Assembly: GCA_036186865.1 (NCBI GenBank)
Contig: AP025069.1
Coordinates: forward strand, 20,486,805 to 20,550,804
Reading direction: 5' to 3'
Length of the DNA: 64,000 nt
Source of the DNA: Eustoma russellianum
Taxonomy: Eukaryota; Streptophyta; Magnoliopsida; Gentianales; Gentianaceae
The notes under the pieces are model-generated. The model was given only the letters and a program-made list of their open reading frames with translations, was not told where the DNA came from and ran no database searches. The translations under genes and the position numbers were made by a program. This document shows positions 12,021-22,122 of this stretch, in pieces. The stretch's first letter is position 1. Each line of letters opens with the position of its first letter.

Positions 12021-12129
12021 CTAATCACATGAGGGTAACACATAATGTTTTTCACATAACACATATTCAATCATCAACTTAGAAAACTAAAATTCAGCTT
12101 AAGCAACTATTATTCAACTTAGGGCATAC
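12021..12129 (-). other. Intron between gag and protease, element B (109 nt)
   Basis: Donor ACAG|GTATGCCC at 12129 and acceptor GTGATTAG at 12021, joining V-T-G to V-I-L in frame exactly as in element A. Read through, it gives Met-Pro then TAA (12119-12121). It shares the TAAGTTGAAT and TAGTTG(C/T)TTAAG segments with the A intron. Confidence 0.75.
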
Positions 12130-13206
12130 CTGTCACCACGTTTGCATCCTCCTAGACTTCTGCGTCCGTCATGGCGTGGACTCTCGCATTTGGCCTGCCT
12201 TTCTGCTGCTGGGCTGGCCCTGCTCCAGCTTGAGGTTTAGGGTCCCATTCAGGGCAATACTTAATCCTGTGGCCGTCTTTCCACACTTGAAGCACGCTCC
12301 GGTAATCTTCCAACACTCACCTGCGTATCTCCTATGACAAAGTGGACACTCCGCTGGTGCCTGGCGATTGGGTTGATTCTGCTGCGGTGCCCTTTGGGCT
12401 GGCCCCGCTTGTCCTTTCCTAGGGATCTTGACCCAACGTCCAGGTCTACTTCCGCTTTGCTCTACCCTCGGCCTTTTGCTCGTCTCTTCACGCGCCTCTC
12501 TTGGTTGTGTCCTACGCATGTCACTCTCCACTTGGTAACATGCGTCCAGCATCTTCTCAAATGTTTTCAGACTTGACCCCGCTATTGCTGTCCGTATGCG
12601 GGGGTTCAGACCCTCTTCGAATTTCAGCATCTTCATCCGATTATTTTCCAGTACCAAGGGTGTGAATTTGCTCAAGGCATGGAACCTGTCAGCGTAATCG
12701 GAAACTGTCATCCTCCCTTGCTCAAACTTGTCAAACTGCCTCATCTTCTCCAAAACGGCAGTCTCAGGCACATAGTAGTCTTTGTAGGCCTGCACAAACT
12801 GACTCCACTGGATAGGAGGAGTCATCTTGGGCAGGATGCCGTTCCACCAGGCATTAGCTCTGCCAATCAGTAGGGGTGTCGCTACATCCACCTTCAGTTC
12901 TTCAGGCACTTGCACAAGCCTGAAGCATTTCTCAATTTCATCCTTCCAAAATCCAGCCACCTCTGGATCAGTGGTTCCTTCAAAGGTTGGGGCATGCATC
13001 TTGCGCATCTCCCCAATATAGTACCTAATGCCATGCTGTGGCGGTGGTGGCGGAGGGGGTTGTTGCTGTTGTTGCGCAACTCCTTGTGCTATCACTGTGA
13101 TAGCATCAATCAGCGCTTGGGGTACTAAGACTAGAGGTGGTGGTGGTGGAGGGTTATTGTTGTTCCCATTGCCACCGTTTCCTTGATTGTCACGTCTAGG
13201 AGGCAT
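12130..13206 (-). pseudogene. Element B gag, frameshifted at the zinc knuckle
   Basis: Starts ATG at 13206 (MPPRRDNQGNGG), with polyproline and polyglutamine stretches, then the capsid domain (FWKDEIEKCFRLVQV, YKDYYVPETAVLEKM, LKFEEGLNPRIR). The nucleocapsid begins C-F-K-C-G near 12290, but a one-base loss close to 12270 moves the remaining knuckle residues into the next frame. A TAG lies near 12150, where A has CAG. It is otherwise well kept. Confidence 0.9.
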
Positions 13207-13464
13207 TTTCTGCAAGATCACACATATTAGTATCTAGCAGTTCCAAAAATAAATGCTTGAGGTCCATGATGTCGTACAAGGCGGAATTCATAAGTTAAAA
13301 TAAATAACGTTTATTGATTACTCTTAATCGCGCTCGTGCACACACCCATCCCAATCAAACTTAAATCTAAGATTGCATACTTAGACTTAAAGATCAACTG
13401 AAGGTGAAAATCATGTCTTAAGACTCTACATGTCATAACCTAGGTCTCCGAGGTAGATCTGAAG

Positions 13465-13483
13465 CCTAGGCTCTGATACTACC
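13465..13483 (-). promoter_or_regulatory. tRNA primer binding site, element B
   Basis: On the minus strand GGTAGTATCAGAGCC follows the LTR end CTACA. It matches the initiator-methionine primer site TGGTATCAGAGCC with one change. Confidence 0.8.
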
Positions 13484-13757
13484 TGTAGCGCCCCGACCCA
13501 GACAGCGGAATCCGAACCGGTACACACGTCGTAGCTTACTGAGAAGACTACAAGACGTCTCATCTCTCGAATACACATCATCAATGACGTAAGAGAAGTA
13601 AGTGCGGAAACATATCTCGTGAATCTAAATCATCAACGCAGTACATCAAAAGACAAAGTGAATATCAAAATCTGTGTATGGTCGCAGCCAACTAAATCCT
13701 CAAATGAATTAAGGACAGAAATGACAGAATCTATCTAATCAATTCCCTCAGCAAGGT

Positions 13758-13822
13758 CTAGGCATCCCATTCTGCCCACTCGTCGTCGTCCTCTATGAAG
13801 ATCATGTAGTAACTAGGCCCAC
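13758..13822 (-). other. Exon-like coding segment in LTR, element B 5' copy
   Basis: Partner of 6220-6284, frame still open to TAG. Differences include GTGGGC for ATGAGC at the start, TAC for GAC and GAC for GGC, giving a few amino acid changes. Frame preservation in both LTRs is weak support for coding because the copies are young. Confidence 0.5.
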
Positions 13823-14179
13823 CTGCAATGACAAAGGCAGTACCCTTAGCGAAAAACGCTAGCAAGTAACCCGCTTATAAGACATACGGGATCAACACAT
13901 GGCAAGACATGAGTAATATATAATTCAAGGGAGTTGTGGGGCACATGTCTTGTAAAACATCCAAATATATATAGGCGAATAACATAATAAAACAGATACA
14001 GCAATTCGCACGTAAATAACAATTCATTGGCTATCAAATACCACGCACATCCATACCACATCGACTCACGTGATGCATGTCAAAATATGAACTACACTAC
14101 ACAGTCACAAATGCATGAGCCATTTCTTTTCAAATAAGTGCAATGCATGTCACAATGTCCGGTCTCGTAACTCGTTACC

Positions 14180-14457
14180 CTGTAATGCGCCCCGGCTTAT
14201 ATTTCCATCCCGATTTACGTTACAGGCTCGTATGCTCTGTGATGCGCCTCAGCTTATATTTCCATCCCGATTTACATCACAGATCTCGTAAAACTCTACA
14301 ATGCACCTCGGCTTATATTTCCATCCCGATTAACATTGCAGAGGACTTTATACCCTGTAACGCGCCCCGGCTTATATTTCCATCCCGGTTTACGTTACAG
14401 CCTTTTGTGCCCTGCAATGCGCCTCGGCTTATATTTCCATCCCGGTTTACATTACAG
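14180..14457 (-). repeat. Tandem hairpin array, element B 5' LTR
   Basis: Same five units as 6642-6919. Here the fourth stem is perfect (CTGTAACG/CGTTACAG), while the first has drifted to a T-G pair (CTGTAATG/CGTTACAG). Confidence 0.88.
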
Positions 14458-14948
14458 ATCACCTTCGCAAATATGTACCGAAGCACATCTCTTTTTCAAA
14501 TCCATATGCAATGCACGTGCCATGATGCAAGACCCCTCGTTTCAATCACATATCTCATTCACATATGCAGTTCATATTCACATGCGCAAGCACAAGTAAC
14601 ACACAAGAGTTCTCTAGCTTACACATCAACGCTTAGACTTCAACTAGATTGTCAACACTTAGCCTTGATTCCAAGATCCACCAACAATGCAAGTACTCCT
14701 ATCTTTCTTTCGTTGACTCTATAATACCTCGTACATTCATTTCCTAACCCTCCTAAGTTATCCACATGGAAACTCGTTTCGAGAACCCTTTGAAATCGCC
14801 AATTTGATTCACCATCCTAAGTCATGTTCCCAAGACTTAGACTACCTTTAATCAGGTCTTAAGAAGTCTCTAAGGTCATCCAAAGATTCCCCGAGCTTCC
14901 CTCTTTCTTCCTCTACTTTCCTATAAAGCTGATGGACTTCATTCCCTC

Positions 14949-15247
14949 ACATCGATCGATCGATGTGACTTCATACCCTCACATCGATCGATCGAAGTCC
15001 ATCAGAATACATCGATCTCTCAGCCCTTTATTACTTCGATCGATCGATGTCCGTCAGTGGACATCGATCTCTCAACTTCTCCCTACTTAGATCGATCGAT
15101 GTCCGTCAGTGGACATCGATCTCTCAACTCACTTCTACATCGATCGATCGATGTCCGTCAGTGGACATCGATCTCTCAGTTCACCTATACATCGATCGAT
15201 CGATGTCCTTCAGAGGACATCGATCTCTGGCATCGATCGATCGATGT
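14949..15247. repeat. Palindrome and half-site array, element B 5' LTR
   Basis: Partner of 7411-7709 with the same order of palindromes and half-sites and almost no change. Confidence 0.9.
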
Positions 15248-16100
15248 CAGCGTTCCTAGGGTACCTTCTGCGAATTTCTGCAGATCTTCACCAACGTTTC
15301 CAATCTCCATCCACCCATTCCAAGCCTAGACTTCTCTGCTATCATTCATGCTTAAACTATAGATTCAAACGCTATGCACATACCAAACGACGATTCAAGC
15401 CCAGTACGCAATTATCCAACTTCCTCAATCCCAACAAATCTCGTCTTTTCCCTCAAACCCCGACAATCATGAAGTCGCACCAAGAAGGGATTCAAAGGGT
15501 AGGGATTTGCAGGACTTCACATAATCAACAACAACAACGAATGCTTTTTCATATACATCGGCCAAATCTCGAAACCAAAACACATAGATCATATACAAAT
15601 AACCACAAAACGAAACTACTGCATGGTGATCCAATTTGATAACAAAATAGGCCAGTTTTCTTTCACAAAACGTAGGAACTTATAATATGATTACTTGCCT
15701 TTGATTACTCGAAAGCGGATTGAAGAACGCACGGAGAATGTATTGATTTCTAGAGAGTTTCTTCTCCTAGGGCTGCAGAGTCTCCAAAATCGCCTATGGG
15801 GGAAATGGGGCTACGTCAGTTTTCTCTGCGTAATGAGGAAACTGACGTTTGTCAGTTTTTACATGGGCAGGGTGAAATTTGGTGTTTCTAAATTATATCT
15901 ATTATCTTATTTATCTTAAAAGATAAACCTTTATTATTTAATTCTAAAATTAAATACTATTTAATTCTAATATTTAATCTCTCATTAATTTCTAATTAAT
16001 CTCATACTTAATTCCTAATTTATTACCATTGACCGTCATTAATCTCCTTTAGTTCCTTCTTTGCCTTTTAATTATCCTACGGAGGGTGCAGGGCATAACA

Positions 16101-16105
16101 AGAGC
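16101..16105. repeat. Target site duplication of element B, right copy
   Basis: AGAGC, identical to 5941-5945. Its last base is the first base of the first hairpin stem in the A LTR, so B landed at the edge of that array. Confidence 0.95.
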
Positions 16106-16316
16106 TGTGCTTTGGCACAGGGTATAAAGTTTTATGAAATGAGCTGTGGTGTGTTACAGGGTATAAAGACAAGCTGTAACCACTACAGGGTATAAAGTGA
16201 GCTGTAATGTGACACAGGGTATAAAGACAAGCGGTGAAACATTACAGGGTATAAAGATAAACTATGATGTTTCACAGGGTATAAAGACAAGCTGTGGCCC
16301 ATCACAGGGCATAAAG
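16105..16316 (+). repeat. Tandem hairpin and TATA-like array, element A LTR (7 units)
   Basis: Seven units of about 27-40 bp, each a 15-16 nt hairpin followed at once by GGTATAAAG (six times) or GGCATAAAG (once). Stems include CTGTGC/GCACAG, CTGTA/TACAG and CTGTG/CACAG, so the fifth pair alternates G-C and A-T. Others are partly mismatched. Every unit ends in a box resembling a plant TATA element, so the array could act as repeated core promoters or as RNA structure. Confidence 0.85.
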
Positions 16317-16956
16317 TTATATGACCGGGCATTGTGACATGCATTGCACTGTTCTGGAAAGTATTGCATAAGCCTCTGGAATTGTGTAGTATAGAGCATT
16401 CTTTGAAACCTCATGCATCATATGTTTCGTTCTGGTATGATTGATATGTAAGTGAATCGTTGTTTATTTATTTGATACTTGTTCTTTTCTTTCAGTATAC
16501 AAGTAAATTGGTATTAATATTCACTCATGTCTTGCCATGTGATGATCCCGTATGTCTTATAAACGGGTTACTTGCTAGCGTTTTTCGCTAAGGGTACTAC
16601 CCATTGTTTTGCAGATGAGCCCGGATATGACATGATTTTCATAGAGGACGACGGCGAGTGGGCTGAATGGGGTGCTTAGAGTTCATATTGAGAATTGTTC
16701 TAGACTGCTATTGGTTATTTCAACTTTCTTTCATTCATTGAGAATTAGATGGCTGCGACCATAAACCGTTCCGATTACTTATGCTTTGGGGAACATATAT
16801 TCGATTGATTTAGATTTTAATTTATAAGTGTCTCCGTGCTTATTTCTCTTACGTCAGTGATGATGTGTATGTGAGAGTAATGACGTCTGGTAGTCCTCTC
16901 GGTAGGCTACGACGGGAGCACCGGCTCGTGTCTACTGTCCGGGCCGGGGCGCTACA
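16106..16956 (+). repeat. Element A 3' LTR, right part
   Basis: Continues the LTR after B and ends GGGCCGGGGCGCTACA, the same terminus as B. It includes the hairpin array, a short stem TAGCG/CGCTA at 16576-16590 and the exon-like segment. The next bases are CTATC, the candidate target duplication of A, whose partner is outside the window. Confidence 0.9.
16615..16679 (+). other. Exon-like coding segment in LTR, element A
   Basis: After CCATTGTTTTGCAG the frame reads DEPGYDMIFIEDDGEWAEWG, Ala, TAG. Compared with K, many differences are third-base changes (TTC/TTT, ATT/ATA, GAG/GAA). It is 65 nt, as in B. Possible readings are a 3' exon of a spliced LTR transcript, an upstream ORF in the leader, or structure conserved for another reason. 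Confidence 0.55.
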
Positions 16957-17300
16957 CTATCACTTTTATCTTCTGTGATTGTGTTCTCTTGATGGCCCAA
17001 CACTCTGTTCCATATAACATAGCCGCCTGCACTGCCACCCTGTAAAATTTTTCCTTTAATTTAGTTGGCAAATTCTTGTGACACAGCACCCCTGAGGCCA
17101 ACCTCCATCTACACCAGCCTACCTGAACTCGGTGTGTTATATCACTATCGATGTCCCTATCCTGCTATAAATGACCCTAGATACTTGAACTTACTTACCT
17201 GTGGTACTACTTGACCCTCGACAGTGAGCTGGTTGTTCACACTGTCGTCTGCACAGCTGAAATCGCAGTGCATATACTCGGCATAGAACGACTAATCATT
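16957..17300 (-). pseudogene. LINE fragment: C-terminal part of an RT polyprotein
   Basis: The minus strand encodes VAVQAAMLYGTECWAIKR and, upstream in the protein, a stretch ending KLKEKFYR and a GWCRWRLASGVLCH-like block. This is the typical region after the RT core in plant non-LTR elements. It is cut by the end of element A at 16956. No TSD or poly(A) tail was seen. The same protein region recurs at 56510-57167. Confidence 0.65.
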
Positions 17301-18420
17301 AGGTCTTTTCTCTCTGAAGCGTCTCTTCACTGCTCTAGTCTCATACTCATAGTATGTCTACTCTAAATAAATAAAAAAGACTAAATAAATTACTTGAGCT
17401 GATTGATATAGTCACTCATTTCTCAACGGGAGTAATACCATGCTGAATGTATCAATCAAAGAACCAAAATTTAAAACTCAAATAAATAAATAAATGAAAG
17501 ACCAAATAAATTACTTCACCTGATTGATATAGTCTCTCATTTCTCGCCAATGGTGCCGGCTGAGGAGTTTGACAAAATACCTCAAGTGATGGCAACTTAG
17601 ACTTAGAAGGAAGATTAACTATTGGAAGTGGAAATGAGCTAATTAGTTAGTGTTGTACACACTTGGAAGCTGGAAAGGATCAAGGGACTAGAGGTGATTG
17701 AAGAAATTGCAGTGAGCTGAAGCGGGTGCAAAACAGTTGTAGGGGTTTAACTGCTAACTGAAGCAGTTGGCACGTGGGAAAACAGTTTGAAGGGCAAATG
17801 CACGAATCTGCCAGAAACGGTAGACTGATTTGAAAACTTAATTCCTATTTGTACGTAACTCGAAATGATCTGACATTTTAACCACTAACCCCTTATAAGT
17901 TATATTTAAATGTGTTGAAACAGTTTTGAAAAATTCTTTTGGGAAGTTAGTCAAATACGATCAAAGTCTCAACCTTTGCAAGCCTGAAAATCAGATTGCA
18001 CTAGTCTCAGATCTTTGGACGTTTGAGTGACTTATACTTATCAAAAAGGGTTGAAACTTGTGACAAAAGAACCTTAACCCGTGTGTCTATGTTTCCTGAA
18101 AGTTTCGTAATTTTTGAAATCCGTTTACTATTTTTACGAGCGTGATCCAAAATGATAAACAGTGCTGAAATAGAATATAAGTGCTGAAAGTAAATGACAC
18201 CAAGAATTTTATACTAGTTCAGTTATAAACAACCTACTCCAGTCTTCGAGGATACCTTCCTCAGTTCACACTAATCACATAACACAAAAACACCTTACCA
18301 CAGGGTTGATGGAGTTACACACCAACTCCAACCCTTTACAAACCTTGTATGATGAATACAATGCACACGAACACCACCACCTTGCAAGATTGAAGATTGA
18401 TCACACCTTGATCAATGACC
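17301..18420. other. Unassigned stretch with a short tandem duplication
   Basis: No convincing gene. An AAATAAATTACTT...TGATATAGTC...CTCATTTCTC segment near 17385 is repeated near 17510 with changes. From about 18130 the text (TTATACTAGTTCAGT, ACTCCAGTCTTCGAGG) looks like LTR or leader sequence of another Copia element, but no termini could be set. The start of element C pol at about 18421 joins it abruptly. Confidence 0.5.
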
Positions 18421-20485
18421 GATGCGGTAAACACCGCTTCTCATGTGATCAATAGAGTTTATTTGAGGCCATCTCTCAAAAAGACTCCTTATGAGCTTTG
18501 GAAAGGTAGAGTACCAAATATTGGTTATTTAAAGGTTTTTGGTTGTAAGTGTTTTATACTTAACACCAAAGATAACTTGGATAAACTCGATTTCAAAGCG
18601 GATGAAGGAATCTTTATGAGATATGCTCAAAATAGCAAGGCATTTAGACTGTATAATAAAAGGAGTTTGAAAGTTGAAGAGTCAATTCACGTCAAGTTTA
18701 GTGAACTTCTTGAGGATAAACCACGCATAAATGATGATGATGATGAAGAAATAATTGAAGTAAGTCACATAGAAAAAATTGAAAATCCGAAAGAGAACAT
18801 TATCATTGACCTTAGGATTGATCCACTTCAACCTAAGGTTGAAGATGAAGAAGTAGGAGGAGATACTTCAAATTTACTGGATTCATATTAGTATAAGAAA
18901 GATCATCTAAAAGAACTAATATTAGGTGAAACTAGTCAAGGCATAATGTCTAGGAGGAAATTTAATGAAAATGCCTTCATTTCACAAGTTGAGCCTAAAA
19001 ATATAAAAGAGGCAGTAAATGATGAAGATTGGGTATTAGCCATGCAAGAATAGCTAAATCAATTTGAAAGGAGTGATGTTTGGGAATTAGTGGATAAACC
19101 TAGTGATCATCCCATAATTGGCACTAAATGGGTATTTAGAAACAAAATGGATTATAAAGGAAACATCACTAGAAACAAAACTAGGTTAGTAGCTCAAGGA
19201 TATAGACAAGACGAAGGTATATACCATGATGAGACATTTGCCCCTGTAGCTAGGTTAGACACTATTAGGATTCTATTAGCATATGCATGCTATAAGGATT
19301 TCAAACTATATCAAATGGATGTGAAATCCACATTTTTGAATGGAATAATTCAAGAAGAGGTACATGTAGCTCAACCACCGGGGTTCGAAAATCATGATTA
19401 TCCAAATTGTGTATTTAAACTCAAAAAGGACCTTTATGGACTTAAACAAGCTCATAGGGCATGGTATGAAAGATTAAGTAACTTCCTACTTGAAAATAAG
19501 TTTTCAAGAGGAAAAGTCGATACTACTCTTTTTATTAAAGAACAAGGAAACCATCAATTGCTTGTTCAAATTTATGTGGATGATATTGTATTTGGTTCTA
19601 CTAATGATTCTCTTTGTGAGCATTTTGCTAAATTGATGGAAGGAGAATTTGAGATGAGTATAATGGGTGAACTCAATTACTTTCTTGGTCTTCAAATCAA
19701 GCAAACTCAAGATGGATTATACATACCTCAAACAAAGTACACAAAGGATTTACTCAAAAAATACAAGTTTGAGAATGGAAGAAGTGTGAGCACACCAATG
19801 AGCACAAGTACAAAGCTTGACAAAGATGAAAAAGGAAAGCCGGTTAAGGTAACCAAGTATAGGGGTACGACTGGTAGTTTACTTTATTTGACTGCTAGTA
19901 GACCGGATATTTTGTATGCTATGTGTTTATGTGCTAGATTTCAAAGTATGCTTAAGGAATTAGGTATTTGAAAGGAACTTTGAACTTTGGGCTATTTTAT
20001 CCCAAAAATGGTTGTTTTGATTTAAGAGGATATAATGACTCCGACTACGCCGGAAACCTACTCGATAGAAAAAGCACCTCCGGGACATGTCTATTCCTTG
20101 GAGATTGCTTAGTTTCTTAGTTTTCTAAAAACAAAATAGTATGTCACTTTCAACGGCGGAATCCGAATATGTATCGGCCGCTTCATGTTGTGCACAATTA
20201 CTTTGGATGATCAACACATTAAATAATTACAATGTTAAGTTTGACAAGGTACCCATCTTATGTGGCAATACATCAACCATAAGTATTGCACAAAACCTGG
20301 GTCACCATAGTAGGACAAAACATATTGAAGTGAGACATCACTTTATAAGGGATTGCATTCAAAAAGGATTGGTATGCATTGAATTTGTTCCAACCAATGA
20401 CCAACTAGCAGATGTCTTTACCAAGTCACTCCCTACCGAGACCTTTGAATCAATTAGAACAAGACTAGGAATGATAAACAAGACT
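18421..20485 (+). pseudogene. Element C pol: integrase end, RT, RNase H
   Basis: From NTASHVINRVYLRPSLKKTP (integrase C-terminal region) to the end of RT at 19971 there is one reading frame with only two stops (near 18891 and 19054). RT has YVDD intact (IYVDDIVFGSTN, near 19574) and the following GELNYFLGLQIKQ block. Between 19972 and 20140 the frame is broken. RNase H resumes at 20141 (MSLSTAESEYVSAASCCAQL, TKHIEVRHHFIRD, LADVFTKSLP) and ends TAA at about 20486. Confidence 0.85.
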
Positions 20486-20521
20486 TAAGGATTAAGAAAA
20501 TCAAATTTCAGAAAAACAGGT

Positions 20522-20571
20522 ATATTGATCGATCGATGTATACATCGATCTCTACTTCGATCGATCGATGT
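20522..20571. repeat. Palindrome pair inside element C
   Basis: Two near-perfect copies of the CGATCGATCGATGT palindrome (20522-20539 and 20554-20571) flank a half-site ACATCGATCTCT, just upstream of the second ORF. This is the module of the C LTR and of the Gypsy LTRs A and B. Confidence 0.85.
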
Positions 20572-20817
20572 CGACGTTTGAAACTCTACAGTCGATTAGA
20601 AACGCAGATTTCATTCCTATTTCCATCAAAAATCAAATTTTCAACTTCCACAAACCCTCTATGGCGATTTTCTCCCCAAATCCGACCCCTTCTCTTGTTT
20701 CTTCTGAAATTCTTCCATTTCTTCATCAAAAAGTTCCACCTTTGACAACTCCATTAGATTCTCTTCTTTCCTTCAATTAGTTCTCATTTTTCAAACCCTA
20801 GACCCTCCAATCAAAAA

Positions 20818-22122
20818 ATGCCTAGGTCAAAACACACTTCTAAGAAGGCTAGAGAATCTCAACCTGAGGAAGAAGGATCAAGTCATGTCCAACAAAGGCA
20901 TTCTTCCAGGTCTCAAGCACCATCTCAACCTAGGTCAGGAGGAACTAGGCAAAGACAAGCATATTTTAGTCAAGCAGAAATATTAGACCAAATTCGTAGT
21001 GGGCTTACCTATCAGAACTTCCCTTAGATCAAAAAAAATATCAAAGGAGTCTTAGAGGAACCATTTGGAACAGGTAAATTTGGATACATTTCTTTTAGAG
21101 CTCAAGTTTTGTTTATGGAATGGAAAAACACTGAGGGAGCCACTGTTCCATTAAAATTATTGCAATTAGAGGACATTTCTTTTAATAATGAGTTAAGTCC
21201 AATCATAGATTAGATAGATGCTCAAAATTGGAGACATCTTTGGAATGGAAGTGACATGAAGAAAATGTGTAAGAGATACACTAGATTGTTTTATGCAAAT
21301 TTGTGGATTGAGTATTTGAATGGTTTTCCTTTCTCCCTAAATATCATAATTGATGGAAAACATGTCGAATGGTCGGTTAAGACAATTTGTGAATATATTG
21401 GGGTACCAAATGATGGTCTTGATTCATTTGAGGTTTGACATTGAGATGAGTACAAATGGAAGGTTAGTGAGGAGCATGTTAAGAGTTTTCTTAGCTTCTA
21501 TCCCACCAAAAATACCAATGACATGCCATTGGTATATAGGGTGTTAACTGCTATAGTCACTTTTTGTATTAATGGGAAATCGGCAAAATTCCCTAGCAAC
21601 CTTGATTTCTATATTGCTTATAGAATTGCCAATAGGGAGCAACTGAACTTTGGTGATATATTCATGGAAAATGTTGTAGAAGCCGCCACCAAAAAGTCCA
21701 AAGCCCTTCCATATGCCAATATCATCTAGTATATGCTTCGAAAGTCGGTTATCGAGCTTGATGATTCGGATGTTGAGAAAATTTTGGTTAAAGACTATTA
21801 CGACAAAATCAACATCCAACAAATCAATAAATCAATAAAAGAAGCACGAAGGGGCATGGAACAAGAAGATGAGGATGAAGAGGAAAATGTGGCTCCACCA
21901 CCTGAAGCGAAAGTGGAAATAGCACCGGATGATACACAACTCCTGATTCCAGAAGCTAAAGAAGGATCAAGAGGAGGGCCTAGCACAAGCATTCCGGAAC
22001 TACAACAACAAGTTGTAGAGCTTCAGCACGAAGTGGGAACCTTGAAAAACAAATTTGCAAGGTTCAAAGCCAAGATGAAGGCATGCATCCCGGGCCTAGC
22101 TTACTCATTGGACGAGGATTAA
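20818..22122 (+). pseudogene. Element C second ORF (plant transposon-type protein), five in-frame stops
   Basis: One uninterrupted frame of 435 codons with no frameshift. It has a basic, Ser/Gln-rich N-terminus (MPRSKHTSKKARESQPEEEG), a globular middle (RLFYANLWIEYLNGFPFSLN, then a GVPNDG-like block) resembling the PF20167-type 'putative plant transposon protein' domain, an acidic stretch (EQEDEDEEENVAPPPEA) and a heptad-like C-terminus (LQQQVVELQHEVGTLKNKF) that probably forms a coiled coil. Stops are at 21025, near 21211, 21436 and 21442, and 21727. SIRE elements often carry an ORF here, sometimes called envelope-like; I see no signal peptide or membrane segment, so that role is not supported. 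Confidence 0.75.

Larger units (their letters stand above)
5946..16100 (-). mobile_element. Element B: complete Tekay-like Ty3/Gypsy retrotransposon (10155 bp)
   Basis: Two LTRs of exactly 2617 bp (5946-8562 and 13484-16100), a perfect AGAGC target duplication, a primer site at 13465-13483 and a polypurine tract at 8563-8580 define an intact structure read on the minus strand. Gag and pol match element A domain by domain. It sits in the LTR of A in the opposite direction. The coding part has a gag frameshift, three internal pol stops and damage in RNase H, so it is probably not autonomous now. By eye the LTRs differ mainly by scattered transitions. Confidence 0.96.
13484..16100 (-). repeat. 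Element B 5' LTR
   Basis: Exactly the same length as the 3' LTR, with TG at 16100 (minus) and CA at 13484. In the minus direction the palindrome array comes first, then the hairpins, then the exon-like segment about 270 bases from the LTR end. On element logic the array is probably U3 and the exon-like segment near R/U5; no transcription start was determined. Confidence 0.95.
1..16956 (+). mobile_element. Element A: Tekay-like Ty3/Gypsy chromovirus, 3' part, split by element B
   Basis: The window opens inside gag, and the order gag, protease, RT, RNase H, integrase, chromodomain-like tail, polypurine tract, 3' LTR follows on the plus strand. The LTR starts TGTTATGG at 4492, is cut at 5945 by element B and resumes at 16106, ending GGCGCTACA at 16956. 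Removing B and one AGAGC copy leaves an LTR of about 2.3 kb. Domain order and the C-terminal chromodomain-like segment place it with plant chromoviruses of the Tekay/Del group. The 5' LTR lies outside the window. Stops and frameshifts throughout make it a relic. Confidence 0.9.

Noticed and set aside
20818..22122. Envelope protein for the C second ORF
   Set aside because: No signal peptide, membrane segment or cleavage site visible; the layout is basic head, globular core, acidic part and coiled coil.
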